From contig CAKOHR010000001.1 in assembly GCA_934085825.1 (NCBI GenBank), positions 1-64,000 of the forward strand: a stretch of 64,000 bases of DNA, given 5' to 3'. Numbering within the stretch: the stretch's first letter is position 1; each line of letters opens with the position of its first letter. The notes beneath the pieces were generated by a model, which ran no database searches, was not told the origin of the DNA, and saw nothing but the letters and a program-made list of their open reading frames with translations. A program made the position numbers and the translations under genes. Source of the stretch: an uncultured Bacilli bacterium (GTDB lineage: Bacteria > Bacillota_I > Bacilli_A > RF39 > UBA660). Shown piece after piece: positions 42,274 through 52,229 of the stretch.

Positions 42274-42855
42274 TTAATTTGGTATTTGAATAAATTGAAT
42301 ATTAAGTTTTAATTTTGCTTTTTCCCCATTAAAAGAAGCGTTTGTATCATCTTCATTTGTCATTAGGTTATTAATAGAATCATTCCATTTTACATATATT
42401 CGAATAGTTGTTAAATTAACATTATCTATTTTATAAATATTGTCTGTAATACTTTTATTATTATTGATAGGAATGTTTTCTTTATCATCAATTGAATAAC
42501 TAGTTACTATTAAATCACTAACTGAGCTTGTTTTATCAACCTCAGGTGTTATAGAATAAGAAAATGATACATCGACTTGTGAAGAATCAATTATTATATC
42601 TATATATCCTTCGCTAGTTGGAGCAATTACGTTCGGAGCTATATGTTCACTACCAAGAAAAATAGGTGTTAATTCAGCAGTTGTACTTGAGCTGCTTCGT
42701 ACATCTTGATTGTTAACTAATATATGCCATCTAGCAACAGAAATATTTGTATTACCTTCCAAACTAGTGTTGTATTTTGCATAAGTTTCATTAATTGTAG
42801 AAAAGCAAAATAATAATGATATAATGGCTATTAAAAAAAATGCTTTACGTATCAT
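42274..42855 (-). CDS. TasA-like secreted protein in inverted orientation
   Basis: The product has about 193 residues. A signal segment (KAFFLIAIISLLFCFSTINETYAKY) ends in the TYAKY motif seen in SipW-dependent proteins. The mature part has VARWHILVNNQDV and IAPNVIAPTSEGYIDIIID, shared with the gene at 54293 (VAKFNLFVNNNNIV, KIAPGVRGYFELILDP). It lies against all its neighbours, with its own minus-strand promoter and the shared terminator at 42225. Start choice between ATG 42855 and GTG 42861 is uncertain; AAAGGTGAT supports either. It is probably a paralogous minor fibre subunit. Confidence 0.8.
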   Translation of the reverse strand: MIRKAFFLIAIISLLFCFSTINETYAKYNTSLEGNTNISVARWHILVNNQDVRSSSSTTAELTPIFLGSEHIAPNVIAPTSEGYIDIIIDSSQVDVSFSYSITPEVDKTSSVSDLIVTSYSIDDKENIPINNNKSITDNIYKIDNVNLTTIRIYVKWNDSINNLMTNEDDTNASFNGEKAKLKLNIQFIQIPN

Positions 42856-42884
42856 ATTCACTTAGTATCACCTTTTCTTATAAA

Positions 42885-42913
42885 ATTATATCATAAAAAA
42901 GTGTCCACTACAA
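42885..42913 (-). promoter_or_regulatory. Promoter of the inverted TasA-like gene
   Basis: On the minus strand TTGTAG (42913-42908) and TATAAT (42890-42885) are 17 nt apart, 24-30 nt before the start. It is divergent from the operon that begins at 42983. Confidence 0.6.
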
Positions 42914-42982
42914 TGTATAATGTTTAAAATTCGATAGACTTTCAAATTTAATTATGATACACTTTATTTGAGGAGTAATATT

Positions 42983-43684
42983 ATGGCTAAAGAAGTAATT
43001 TTAACCGCAAATGCAATAAAGAAAAGGGAAAAAACTTTCCTAAAAACAAAAATAATCATAGGGATATTAATATTAATCTTTTTACTTATTTTTGCAATTT
43101 TAAACATTGTTTTTAATGTAAATAAATTTACAATAAGCTTATCTAATAAACTTCAAGATGAAAAAGGAATAATTTTATATTCTGATATTAATGAAAAAGC
43201 CCATCAAAAAAAATTGTTTGCTAATGCTTTAAATGATATGGATAATATTTCTTACGATTGGATACCTAAGGATGTACATACTTCATCAAACGGTGGAAGC
43301 CATAATGGTGATAATTATATTGCTTATACTTTTTATGTAGAAAATGAAGGACAAGTTAGCGTTAATTATTGGTATTCAATAATTATAGATGACGTTATAA
43401 AAAGAGTAGATGAAGCTGTTAGAGTAATTGTTTTTTTAAACGATCAAGAAACTGTATATGCAAAAGTTAATAAAGAAACAAAAATGCCAGAGAAAAATAC
43501 TGAGGTGTTTTATAAAGATAATATTGTTGTTTTAAAACCTAGAAATAATTTTAATGTGGGTGATATTGATAAATTTACAATTGTTATATATATTGAGGGG
43601 GATGATCCTGATTGTTTAAATGATATAATTGGTGGAGAAATAAAAATGCACATGGAAATAAAGGAGGAACATTTAAATGAATAA
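42983..43684 (+). CDS. Membrane-anchored TasA-like/camelysin-type protein
   Basis: This 233-residue protein has a cytoplasmic basic N-terminus, one helix (IIIGILILIFLLIFAILNIVF) and an extracytoplasmic beta-rich domain. It contains YIAYTFYVENEGQVSVNYWYSIIID and a C-terminal IYIEGDDPDCLNDIIGGEIKM, similar to the WLEGQDVDCEND end of the two large TasA-like proteins. No typical SipW cleavage motif is visible, so it may stay anchored as a base or nucleator. GAGGAG precedes ATG 42983. It overlaps the next gene by 8 nt. Confidence 0.7.
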   Translation: MAKEVILTANAIKKREKTFLKTKIIIGILILIFLLIFAILNIVFNVNKFTISLSNKLQDEKGIILYSDINEKAHQKKLFANALNDMDNISYDWIPKDVHTSSNGGSHNGDNYIAYTFYVENEGQVSVNYWYSIIIDDVIKRVDEAVRVIVFLNDQETVYAKVNKETKMPEKNTEVFYKDNIVVLKPRNNFNVGDIDKFTIVIYIEGDDPDCLNDIIGGEIKMHMEIKEEHLNE

Positions 43685-44666
43685 AAAATATAAAAAACAA
43701 AAAAAAGAAATAAAAAAAATATTTTTATTATTACTTATTTTATTTACTGGGGTGTTTCTTGCAAGTTCAACATATGCATGGTTTACTGTAAACAGAATTG
43801 TTTATGTTGATTCTTTACAAGTTCGTGTTGAAGCTCAAGGAGGAATTGAAATTTCTAGTGATGCTAAAAGTTTTAAATCTTACGTTACTAGCAAGGATTT
43901 AATTGATGCTTCAAATACTTATAAAACTAGTGTAAACCAACTTCCATTAAAGTTAGAACCGGTTTCTACTACTGGAAGACTTGAAAATGGTAAATTAATG
44001 TTGTATTATGGTAGTGTTACTAATAATATTAATGGTGATTATGTATTAAATGCAACCCGTGAAATAGAAAAAAGTAATAATGTTGATGGAATGTTCATAG
44101 CTTTTGATATTTTCTTAAGAAGCAATAAAGATACTAAACTTTATTTAACTCCTGAGTCTGGCGTTAGATATATTGGTGACAGAATGCCTGGTATCCAAAA
44201 TGCTACTAGACTTGCGTTTGTAGTTTTAGGAAATACAGTATCTAATGCAAATCCAGAGTTTATTCAAAATCTTAATAATGCTACTTCAAAAGATGTATAT
44301 ATTTGGGAACCAAATTATGATGTGCATAACGAGTATGGAATTAAACATGCAAAAGATGTCTACAATATGGATGTTGAAAAAGAAAATAATCAACCAGTTA
44401 TATACGATGGAATTTCTAGTGAAATAAATAACATTTATATTGGTAAAGCTAATCAAGCAAATTATCCAAATCTATTTAAACGTGTTAATGTTAATTATTT
44501 AACTCCTGCTAATTTTATAAATAATAAAGAAATATTTTCAATTAGTAGTGGAATTACAAAAATAAGAATATATGCTTGGCTTGAAGGTCAAGATGTTGAT
44601 TGCGAAAATGATTCAGCTGTAGGTAATTTAGACTTCAAATTTCAATTTAGTACAAATCAATCATAA
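43677..44666 (+). CDS. TasA-like secreted fibre protein (329 aa)
   Basis: The signal region IFLLLLILFTGVFLASSTYAWFTVNR carries the STYAWF motif of SipW substrates. The mature part (VYVDSLQVRVEAQGGIEISSD, then LPLKLEPVSTTGRLENGK and YIWEPNYDVHNEYGIKHA, ending KIRIYAWLEGQDVDCENDSA) is closely related to the protein at 56039, so the two are paralogues. AAGGAGG precedes the ATG. Its stop overlaps the ribosome-binding region of the giant gene downstream. It is likely a fibre subunit or an adaptor for the giant protein. Confidence 0.85.
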   Translation: MNKKYKKQKKEIKKIFLLLLILFTGVFLASSTYAWFTVNRIVYVDSLQVRVEAQGGIEISSDAKSFKSYVTSKDLIDASNTYKTSVNQLPLKLEPVSTTGRLENGKLMLYYGSVTNNINGDYVLNATREIEKSNNVDGMFIAFDIFLRSNKDTKLYLTPESGVRYIGDRMPGIQNATRLAFVVLGNTVSNANPEFIQNLNNATSKDVYIWEPNYDVHNEYGIKHAKDVYNMDVEKENNQPVIYDGISSEINNIYIGKANQANYPNLFKRVNVNYLTPANFINNKEIFSISSGITKIRIYAWLEGQDVDCENDSAVGNLDFKFQFSTNQS

Positions 44667-44680
44667 TGAAGGAGTTTTAT

Positions 44681-47600
44681 ATGAAAGCAAAAATATTTCA
44701 AAACAAGAAAATTAAATTACATTTGATATTAATAATTATATGTAATGTTTATCTAGGTTTAAATGTTTTTACTTTCTTTTTTACTTTTGGTGAAGATATA
44801 ACTAGAATTGGTTCAAATACCATTGCTTCTGATAGAAGTAATATAACTGATAATGTAATAACTATAGATAATGAAGAATCTGATTATTATTATTACATGG
44901 GGCAAAATTATACAAGTTCAGATGGTACTATGCCAACGAAAGTAAATAAGAATATTTATAATGATTCTAATTTAATAAAGACTAAAATAACTTATTTAAG
45001 TAATGATATTAATTCTGATTTTAAGGGTTATGTTTCCAATACTGAGTTGCAAGATACATATATTTATTATAATGTTTATCCAATAATTAATGGCTACATA
45101 ACTATTGAACTTATTGATAATCCTTTTGTTAATCGGCCTAATGATAAAGGCTTTAATGGTTGGACAACAAATTATCCAGGAGCTAAAATATCTTATGATG
45201 ATACTTATTATACAAGATATGTAAAAGTACCTGTTAACGAAGAGACAACCAGTATAGATATTACTATGAACGCTAGTTGGCTTGATGCAAATGTAGAGAT
45301 AATCACAAATTCATGGAATAATATAAGTAATTTTGATGCAAAAAGCATGAAAAAAATAAGTACTAGCTATATAGAAATAGTATATGGTGAATTTAATATG
45401 AAAGGCTACTATAAGCCTGTAGAAATTCAAAACTTTGGAAGTTGTCGTGGATATTATAATCAAAATGGAAATTATCAAAATGGTTGGTGTACTTGCTTTA
45501 ATAGCAGCGGTTGTACATATTATGATTATATTGAAAATGAAAACTATCAAGATGGTCAGGATTATTATGAACTTAAAAATCGTAATATGACTTTAGTGGA
45601 TCCATCGACTTTAAATAGACCTATTATATCATCAGAAGAAAAAGTAAACACAAATATAAGTAAAGACGCAAATATGTCTGCTTATTATAAAAAAGTAAAT
45701 ATAAATCGTTATGCCAGTATAGATGGATTATATAATGTTAATGGTATTTTACAAACTGGTACTTGTGATACAAATGGTGGTTGTGTTTTATATGAATTAA
45801 TTCAATATTATGATAGTCAAGGGAATGAAAACATATATCAAGAAACAGATGAATATTATTACTTACCTACGCGAGATACAAATATTGCTGTTTTAACCAA
45901 CTCAATTTCAAGTAGTTGGGCAAATATAAATAAGCCTTTTACTTTAACAAGTCTTCATAATGGAGTGGACTACAAAAACAATGCTATATGGAATTTAAGA
46001 AAAAGTGCTTGGAATGGTATAAGTGTACATGCTTACAATGATTTAACAATTGAAAATGTAAAAATAAATTATGGTAGTTCTTTAACTAATTCAAAATCTG
46101 ATACTCCTGGTGATAATAATTCTATTGGAACTTTTTATGGTAACTGGCATAATGTAAAATTTGGCCGTGGAATTATTCAAAGTGGTTCAAATGCATCATT
46201 TGATTCAATTTTGGGTGGGGCTAATTCTACAACAGGTTCAAGAACTAATGAAACAAAATATAAATTTATTGTTGAATCTGGATTTTATAATACAATTTCT
46301 TTAACCAATGGGGGAATTAATCAAAATTCTTCAAGTTATATTAAAGCAAAAGGCGTATATGGGAATGACTATGATAAAGTTTTAAAAAATAATAATAATT
46401 TAGTTGTTTCTTATGCTGCTAGTGGATCATGGGGTGGTGTTTATTATACTATTGATCCTTTTGATATTGGATTTGATTTAACCGTTCGAAGTGGTATTTT
46501 TGGGCGAAATAAATATGATGCTTATGCGGGAATTTATATAGGAGGCCGTGGTTGGGGAACACATTATACATCAAGAAGAGTAAAATACGAGGGTGGTTAC
46601 ACTTATAATCTAATTGGTGGTCCTGTTACTGGTACAAATAGAAGTGATTATAATGATTCTTATATGTATGTAACTGGTGGCGAAATTGACATGGTTATTG
46701 GAGGCGCTGGTCAGACAGCAACTTATGGAAATCGTATTATTCAAATGACTGGTGGCATGATAAATTATAGTATTTTTGGTGGCTCTAATGGTTATGAATC
46801 TGGCAATGGAGATGGAACTGTTAATGGGAGTTCATATATTTATGTTGGTGGAAAAGCAATAATTGGAAAAAGTGAATATGTAAATAATAAGCAAGAGTTA
46901 TATGGTGCAACTGCTGGTAATATTTTTGGGATTGGAAATGGAAATAGTTCATATGATACAATTGGTTCAAGTGATTCTTCTGTTATTATAATAAATGATG
47001 ATGCTCAGATAAATAATGATGTTTATGGTGGTGGTAATTTTTCATCTGTTGGCGTTAGTAGTACAAAACCATCTACCACTACAGATATAGAAATTTTAGG
47101 TGGTACAATTTATGGATCTTTATATGGTGGCGGAAACAAAAATGGAAGTGGTTCATTAAATAAAAATGCTACTATTACTATAAATATGTATGCTGGCGAT
47201 ATTTACGGCGGATTATATGGTGGTGCTAATAAAAAAGGAACTATTTATGGCACAACAAATATTAATGTATATGGTGGAACTATTCATACTTCCATATATG
47301 GTGGTGGTCTTGGTGGATATTATGATTCGTCAACTCCTGGTACTTTTGTTGAAAAAAATGTAAATATAGTTATTGGAAGCAATGATATTGATACTATTCC
47401 AGTTATTAATTCTATTTATGGGGGCAGTTCTTTTGGTTCTATTAATGGTATAAATAATAATGAGTCAGGGGCAAATTATAATACTAAAATTACAATAAAT
47501 AAAGGAAAAATTACTAATGTCTTTGGCGGTGGGCAAGGAAATGATACATACACCCCAAACGTTTATGGTGATATACTTGTTACTATTAATAATGGGGAAA

Positions 47601-50600
47601 TTGCTAATGTTTTTGGTGGTAATGATGTATCTGGTATGCCTAGTAAATCTGTTAAAGTTGTTGTAAATAATGGAAATATAACTAATGTATATGGTGGAGG
47701 TAATAAAACAAATCTTATAACTAGTGATGTTTTAATAAATGATGGTATTATAACGAATACATATGGAGGTTCAAATGTAACTGGTGATGTTAATACAACT
47801 AATATTGAAATAAATGGGGGAGAACTTTCTAATGTATATGGAGGTAATAACATCGGAGGTAGCACTATCACGAGTAATGTAACTTTAAAAAATGGTATTA
47901 TAACTAATGCTTATGGTGGAGGAAATCTAGCTACAACTAATAAAACAAATCTTGTGGTTACTGATAATGTTGTGATAACAAATATTTATGGTGGTGGTGA
48001 AAATGCTAATGTAACCGAAGGTACTAATGTTTCCTTAAAAAATGGAACAGTAACCAATGCTTATGGTGGTTCAAACATTACTGGTATTGTTACAAATTCA
48101 TTAATAACTGCTACAGGAGGAAAAACTTCTTATATATATGGAGGTAATAATGCTGGGGGTAGTACTACTTCATCTGATGTTTTAATAAATGGAATAAATG
48201 TAAAGGAAGTATATGGTGGAGGAAATAAGGCTAATACAACAACAAGCAATGTTAACATAAAAAATACAAGTAAACCAATAGATTATTGTTTTGGTGGTGG
48301 TCGTGAAGCAAATGTTGATACAACAAATCTTATAGTTAATGGTGGAAGTATTAAAGAAGTTTATGGTGGCTCAAATAAATCTGGAACTGTAACTAATTCA
48401 AATGTAAATATAGCAACGGTTTCAGAAAATTCTTTACAAGTTTTTGCAAATATAACTTATACTTTAGAAAATACTACTTGGCAAAGTAATGAGTATCCTA
48501 CTTTGGCTAAAATTAAAGTGGAGTTAATTAATAATACTAGCAATGAGATCACTCAATACAATGGTTCATTATATATTCCTGATTCTATGCTTTTTACTAA
48601 TTATTCTTCGACTGCCATTACTGAAGATGAATTCTCATATTCTTTCAATGAAAATAATATTTATTATGGGACAAATTCTATTCCAGCAAATTCATCGATT
48701 TCTTTTGAAATTGAAGTTTTAACAAAAAATTCTATTGAAGATTTTGATTTAACTTATAAGTTTGAAGGTAGAAGTGGTACAAATACATACGTTGATAAAA
48801 CTGGAGAAAAAGTAATATATGTATATGGTGGTAATAATATTGGGGGAAAAACTATTAATTCTAATGTATTGGTTACTAATGGAAATGTAACTGATGTGTA
48901 TGGTGGAGGAAATGAAGCTATAACAGATAACCCAGTAGTTAAAATAAGTGGGGGAAATATTTCTAAAAATATATATGGTGGTGGTAACCAAGCAATTGTG
49001 ACAAATAATACAAATTTGTCTGTAACTGGAGGGGTTATAGGTGGTTCTGTATATGGCGGTGGTAATGGTCAAACTGCAATTGTTAATAAAAATACTTTAG
49101 TAAACATTTCTGATAAAGCTAATATTATAAAACATGTTTTTGGCGGGGGAAATGCTGCCGCAACCGGATTAAGCCAAAACGATAATTCAAAATCTATAGT
49201 TAATGTAGCTGGTGGTACTATTAAAGGCTCTGTATATGGAGGGGCAAACACATCTGTTGTTTATGGCGAAACATATGTAAATATTGGAGCAAATGTTATA
49301 AGCGATAAATCTTTAATAAAATCTGACATTGATATTTCTGGTACAATTTTTGGTGGTGGTGAAGCTAATGAATCTGGTAGTGAAATATATGATTATTCTT
49401 TTATAAGTGTAACTGTTGGTACAAATATTAAAATAGATGCAAATGGTTATGATAAATTTGTTATGCGCGGTTCAATATTTGGTTCTGGTAATGCATCTAG
49501 TACTACAGGTTACAGCAATATAAATATTGATAACTATGGAACATTTGATAATTATAAAAAAAACATTTCTATTCAAAGAGCTGATGTTGTATCAATTAGT
49601 AATAGTGCTATTGAACTTTATGGTGCTACAGATAGAACGAATGAATATTCTGATGTGTTATTTACAATAAGCCGTATCAAGAATTTAAAGTTAAAGAATA
49701 ATTCAACATTATTTTTACAAACAGGTTCTAACTTACTTGAAAATTTTAATAGTTTAGTTGATATTGATAATAAAGAAGTATTAGCAAGTGTTAATATAGA
49801 TGAAAATGGTGTAGTTACTAGAAATGTTAACAATAGGATATATATGCTCGAGGGGAAAAACTTAAATGTAGCAACTAATGAACAAGTAACTCAATATGGT
49901 AAAGTTTCTGGTATGACTTTCTTAGGAATGTATAAATTAGATCATAGCAAAAATGCAATTACAGCCATGTATAATCCTAAATATGAACAAGGTGATGATG
50001 TTGTAAATAATGATGCTTATGCATTTATGAGTGGTTCATATGTACTTGGATTACATCTAAAAAATCATGATATAAAAGTAAATGGATTTTATAGTAATTT
50101 TTTACCTGAAGAAACTCCAAATAATATACGTGTTTCATATATTAATCCGATACCTGAAGATTCTAATTATTATATGTGGGTCATTGGTGAACAAGTAGCA
50201 TCTTATGAAATAACATTAACAGCATCAAAATACTTAACGTTAGGTACAGTTGAGCTTCCTCTTAGAAATAACTACAATGCTAATAGTGTTTTTTCGATAG
50301 TTGGCTTTAATTATGATAGTTTAGATTCATCGATTTCTTTTATTGATGAGGCAGATGTTCCAAGAGTTGCAAGTAATCCAGAGGATGCAGATAAAGTAAT
50401 GGGCCTTGGGGTTAAAAATGGTTCTGGTTTTATTACCAAAGGATCATTATCATTTTTAACAGACACAAATGATAACCTAAAAGGTACTAAAGATTTTGAA
50501 AGAGAAAATACAACAAGTGTGCCAAGTTTAGTATTTTATTTATATCATTCTAAAAATTTGCAAACGTCTGGGAATATGGGTTCTGTAATAGTGTCTATGT

Positions 50601-52099
50601 TAGTAACAACTAAAATAGATGATTTGAATAGTGAAGTTGAACGAGTAAATGTTATTATTAATTTGACTAGAGCTTTATATAATACCAATGAGTATGAAGC
50701 AACTATTGCTCCTTCAAAACACTATGAAATGTTTGCAACAAGCGACGTTCATATTAATAATAAAGGTTCTTTTTCAACTTATTATTCATTATATATGCCA
50801 AGTGATGTTAATCCTTATAAAGATGGATATCATAGAAGTTTAGTTTCAACATATCTTTTCCCTGAAGGAACAAAAATTACTATGATTGACCTTGTTACTA
50901 GAACTGTTCCTTTGTATTATTATTATGTTGTTACAGGTGATGATGTAATAAACGGAGAATTGGAATATGAAAGATATAAAGAGGTTTCATATGATTTTTC
51001 TAAATTTGTAAAAATGGGAAGTACTAGTTTAGATAATTTATATAATGATGATGTAAGCAATAGTGTATATTATAATGATAAAGACAAGTATGCACATGAG
51101 GAATTTATTTTTATCGTAGACTTTAGTGGAACCCAAATAACTGATAATCAAATTAATAAAAGTCTTTTGATAGAACTTAGAAATAATGATAATAGAACTG
51201 TAACTTCAGTTCTTGGGGCCAGCCAATCCTCAATGTTTTATGATGTGTATACAGGCTTATCTGCTAAGATAGAACTTGAAGCCAGCCTAAAAAATAAAGA
51301 AATATATCCTGGTAGTAAAGCATATTTAAATGTTTTAACTAATTATGTAAAACCTGTAATTAATAATGTTGAAATTAATGATACTACTTATGATGATCAA
51401 AAACTTGGTATCAAACTTACAATATATGATTCCAATGATAACATTGTATCGGGTGCATCATTACAGGGTTTATCATTTGAATTAAATGGCAAAACGTATT
51501 ATCCAAGAATAGATGGAACTACTCGCATTAATATTGCATCAAGTGTTGCAAATGTATCTAGTAATATTAAAATAAATACTCCAGAATCTTTTGCCCCTGG
51601 AGGATATAAATTAGTAATAGAATCTTTTGGTTCACCAGATGGTATTTATTATGGATTGTATTCATCAGCATCAACTAGTATTAATTTTAAAGTTTTAAAT
51701 AATAGTTATGGGTTATCTATTGATATTAAAGATGAAATGCTAATTGTAGATAAAACAACTGGTATATCTTTACAGGGGAATAACAATTTAGTATATACAC
51801 TAAATCATTCATCAGTTTTAGAAAACCCTAGTATCAAAGTTAGCTTATATCGTAGAAATTATGATACACCTTATTCGCTAAATTATGATTTAGTAGACAT
51901 AAAAGATTTTATCGATTATAATTATATTGATACTAATGTAGATAAAGTATATGTCATTTTACAAAAGGCATTAAGTGAAAATATTATATTTATGTCTTTT
52001 AAAAATAATTTGAAAACTGGTACATATCGACTAACTTTTTCTATATATGATAATGATGAATATATAGGCGATATTTATAAATATTTGCTTATTAAGTAA
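44681..52099 (+). CDS. Giant secreted repeat protein (2472 aa), YGGGN beta-helix type
   Basis: An N-terminal signal helix (LHLILIIICNVYLGLNVFTFFF) precedes a beta-rich head containing two Cys-bearing modules (near residues 245-305 and 335-405, each with a C-x-C or C-x5-C pattern). About 25 repeats of the form [VIA]-[YF]-G-G-[GNS]-N follow between residues of about 780 and 1600. Each is 20-25 residues and suggests a long beta-helix or solenoid. A non-repetitive domain of about 130 residues (about 1247-1379) interrupts them. The last 870 residues are mixed beta domains. There is no LPxTG or membrane anchor at the C-terminus. AAGGAG precedes ATG 44681. It is inferred to be a surface or matrix scaffold. 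Confidence 0.85.
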   Translation: MKAKIFQNKKIKLHLILIIICNVYLGLNVFTFFFTFGEDITRIGSNTIASDRSNITDNVITIDNEESDYYYYMGQNYTSSDGTMPTKVNKNIYNDSNLIKTKITYLSNDINSDFKGYVSNTELQDTYIYYNVYPIINGYITIELIDNPFVNRPNDKGFNGWTTNYPGAKISYDDTYYTRYVKVPVNEETTSIDITMNASWLDANVEIITNSWNNISNFDAKSMKKISTSYIEIVYGEFNMKGYYKPVEIQNFGSCRGYYNQNGNYQNGWCTCFNSSGCTYYDYIENENYQDGQDYYELKNRNMTLVDPSTLNRPIISSEEKVNTNISKDANMSAYYKKVNINRYASIDGLYNVNGILQTGTCDTNGGCVLYELIQYYDSQGNENIYQETDEYYYLPTRDTNIAVLTNSISSSWANINKPFTLTSLHNGVDYKNNAIWNLRKSAWNGISVHAYNDLTIENVKINYGSSLTNSKSDTPGDNNSIGTFYGNWHNVKFGRGIIQSGSNASFDSILGGANSTTGSRTNETKYKFIVESGFYNTISLTNGGINQNSSSYIKAKGVYGNDYDKVLKNNNNLVVSYAASGSWGGVYYTIDPFDIGFDLTVRSGIFGRNKYDAYAGIYIGGRGWGTHYTSRRVKYEGGYTYNLIGGPVTGTNRSDYNDSYMYVTGGEIDMVIGGAGQTATYGNRIIQMTGGMINYSIFGGSNGYESGNGDGTVNGSSYIYVGGKAIIGKSEYVNNKQELYGATAGNIFGIGNGNSSYDTIGSSDSSVIIINDDAQINNDVYGGGNFSSVGVSSTKPSTTTDIEILGGTIYGSLYGGGNKNGSGSLNKNATITINMYAGDIYGGLYGGANKKGTIYGTTNINVYGGTIHTSIYGGGLGGYYDSSTPGTFVEKNVNIVIGSNDIDTIPVINSIYGGSSFGSINGINNNESGANYNTKITINKGKITNVFGGGQGNDTYTPNVYGDILVTINNGEIANVFGGNDVSGMPSKSVKVVVNNGNITNVYGGGNKTNLITSDVLINDGIITNTYGGSNVTGDVNTTNIEINGGELSNVYGGNNIGGSTITSNVTLKNGIITNAYGGGNLATTNKTNLVVTDNVVITNIYGGGENANVTEGTNVSLKNGTVTNAYGGSNITGIVTNSLITATGGKTSYIYGGNNAGGSTTSSDVLINGINVKEVYGGGNKANTTTSNVNIKNTSKPIDYCFGGGREANVDTTNLIVNGGSIKEVYGGSNKSGTVTNSNVNIATVSENSLQVFANITYTLENTTWQSNEYPTLAKIKVELINNTSNEITQYNGSLYIPDSMLFTNYSSTAITEDEFSYSFNENNIYYGTNSIPANSSISFEIEVLTKNSIEDFDLTYKFEGRSGTNTYVDKTGEKVIYVYGGNNIGGKTINSNVLVTNGNVTDVYGGGNEAITDNPVVKISGGNISKNIYGGGNQAIVTNNTNLSVTGGVIGGSVYGGGNGQTAIVNKNTLVNISDKANIIKHVFGGGNAAATGLSQNDNSKSIVNVAGGTIKGSVYGGANTSVVYGETYVNIGANVISDKSLIKSDIDISGTIFGGGEANESGSEIYDYSFISVTVGTNIKIDANGYDKFVMRGSIFGSGNASSTTGYSNINIDNYGTFDNYKKNISIQRADVVSISNSAIELYGATDRTNEYSDVLFTISRIKNLKLKNNSTLFLQTGSNLLENFNSLVDIDNKEVLASVNIDENGVVTRNVNNRIYMLEGKNLNVATNEQVTQYGKVSGMTFLGMYKLDHSKNAITAMYNPKYEQGDDVVNNDAYAFMSGSYVLGLHLKNHDIKVNGFYSNFLPEETPNNIRVSYINPIPEDSNYYMWVIGEQVASYEITLTASKYLTLGTVELPLRNNYNANSVFSIVGFNYDSLDSSISFIDEADVPRVASNPEDADKVMGLGVKNGSGFITKGSLSFLTDTNDNLKGTKDFERENTTSVPSLVFYLYHSKNLQTSGNMGSVIVSMLVTTKIDDLNSEVERVNVIINLTRALYNTNEYEATIAPSKHYEMFATSDVHINNKGSFSTYYSLYMPSDVNPYKDGYHRSLVSTYLFPEGTKITMIDLVTRTVPLYYYYVVTGDDVINGELEYERYKEVSYDFSKFVKMGSTSLDNLYNDDVSNSVYYNDKDKYAHEEFIFIVDFSGTQITDNQINKSLLIELRNNDNRTVTSVLGASQSSMFYDVYTGLSAKIELEASLKNKEIYPGSKAYLNVLTNYVKPVINNVEINDTTYDDQKLGIKLTIYDSNDNIVSGASLQGLSFELNGKTYYPRIDGTTRINIASSVANVSSNIKINTPESFAPGGYKLVIESFGSPDGIYYGLYSSASTSINFKVLNNSYGLSIDIKDEMLIVDKTTGISLQGNNNLVYTLNHSSVLENPSIKVSLYRRNYDTPYSLNYDLVDIKDFIDYNYIDTNVDKVYVILQKALSENIIFMSFKNNLKTGTYRLTFSIYDNDEYIGDIYKYLLIK
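47021..49500 (+). repeat. Coding repeat array of YGGGN units
   Basis: Within the giant gene, variants of TATGGTGGTGGTAAT recur about every 60-90 bases, giving VYGGGN, AYGGSN, IYGGNN and similar. Codon usage varies between copies, so the repeats are old rather than freshly duplicated. The array is interrupted at about 48421-48815. Confidence 0.85.
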
Positions 52100-52112
52100 G
52101 GGTGTGATAAAA

Positions 52113-52229
52113 ATGAACATAGAAGAAAAAAAAATTAGTCATAAAGAACTACTTGAAGCTATTAAGATTATTAATAGCTTCCTTGAATATTTAGAACGTG
52201 CTTTAAGCGAAGGTGATAGTAATGATTGA
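52113..52229 (+). CDS. Small helical protein (38 aa)
   Basis: A short frame begins MNIEEKKISHKELLEAIKII and ends SEGDSND, terminating with TGA at 52227-52229. GGGTGTGAT lies 6 nt before the ATG, and the end overlaps the next gene's start by 8 nt, which favours real translation. It would form a single amphipathic helix. No family is known to me. It may couple translation of the following helical protein. Confidence 0.55.
   Translation: MNIEEKKISHKELLEAIKIINSFLEYLERALSEGDSND

Noticed and set aside
44681..52099. Several long antisense frames within the giant gene
   Set aside because: They are shadows of the repeat codons, lack ribosome-binding sites and encode low-complexity sequence.
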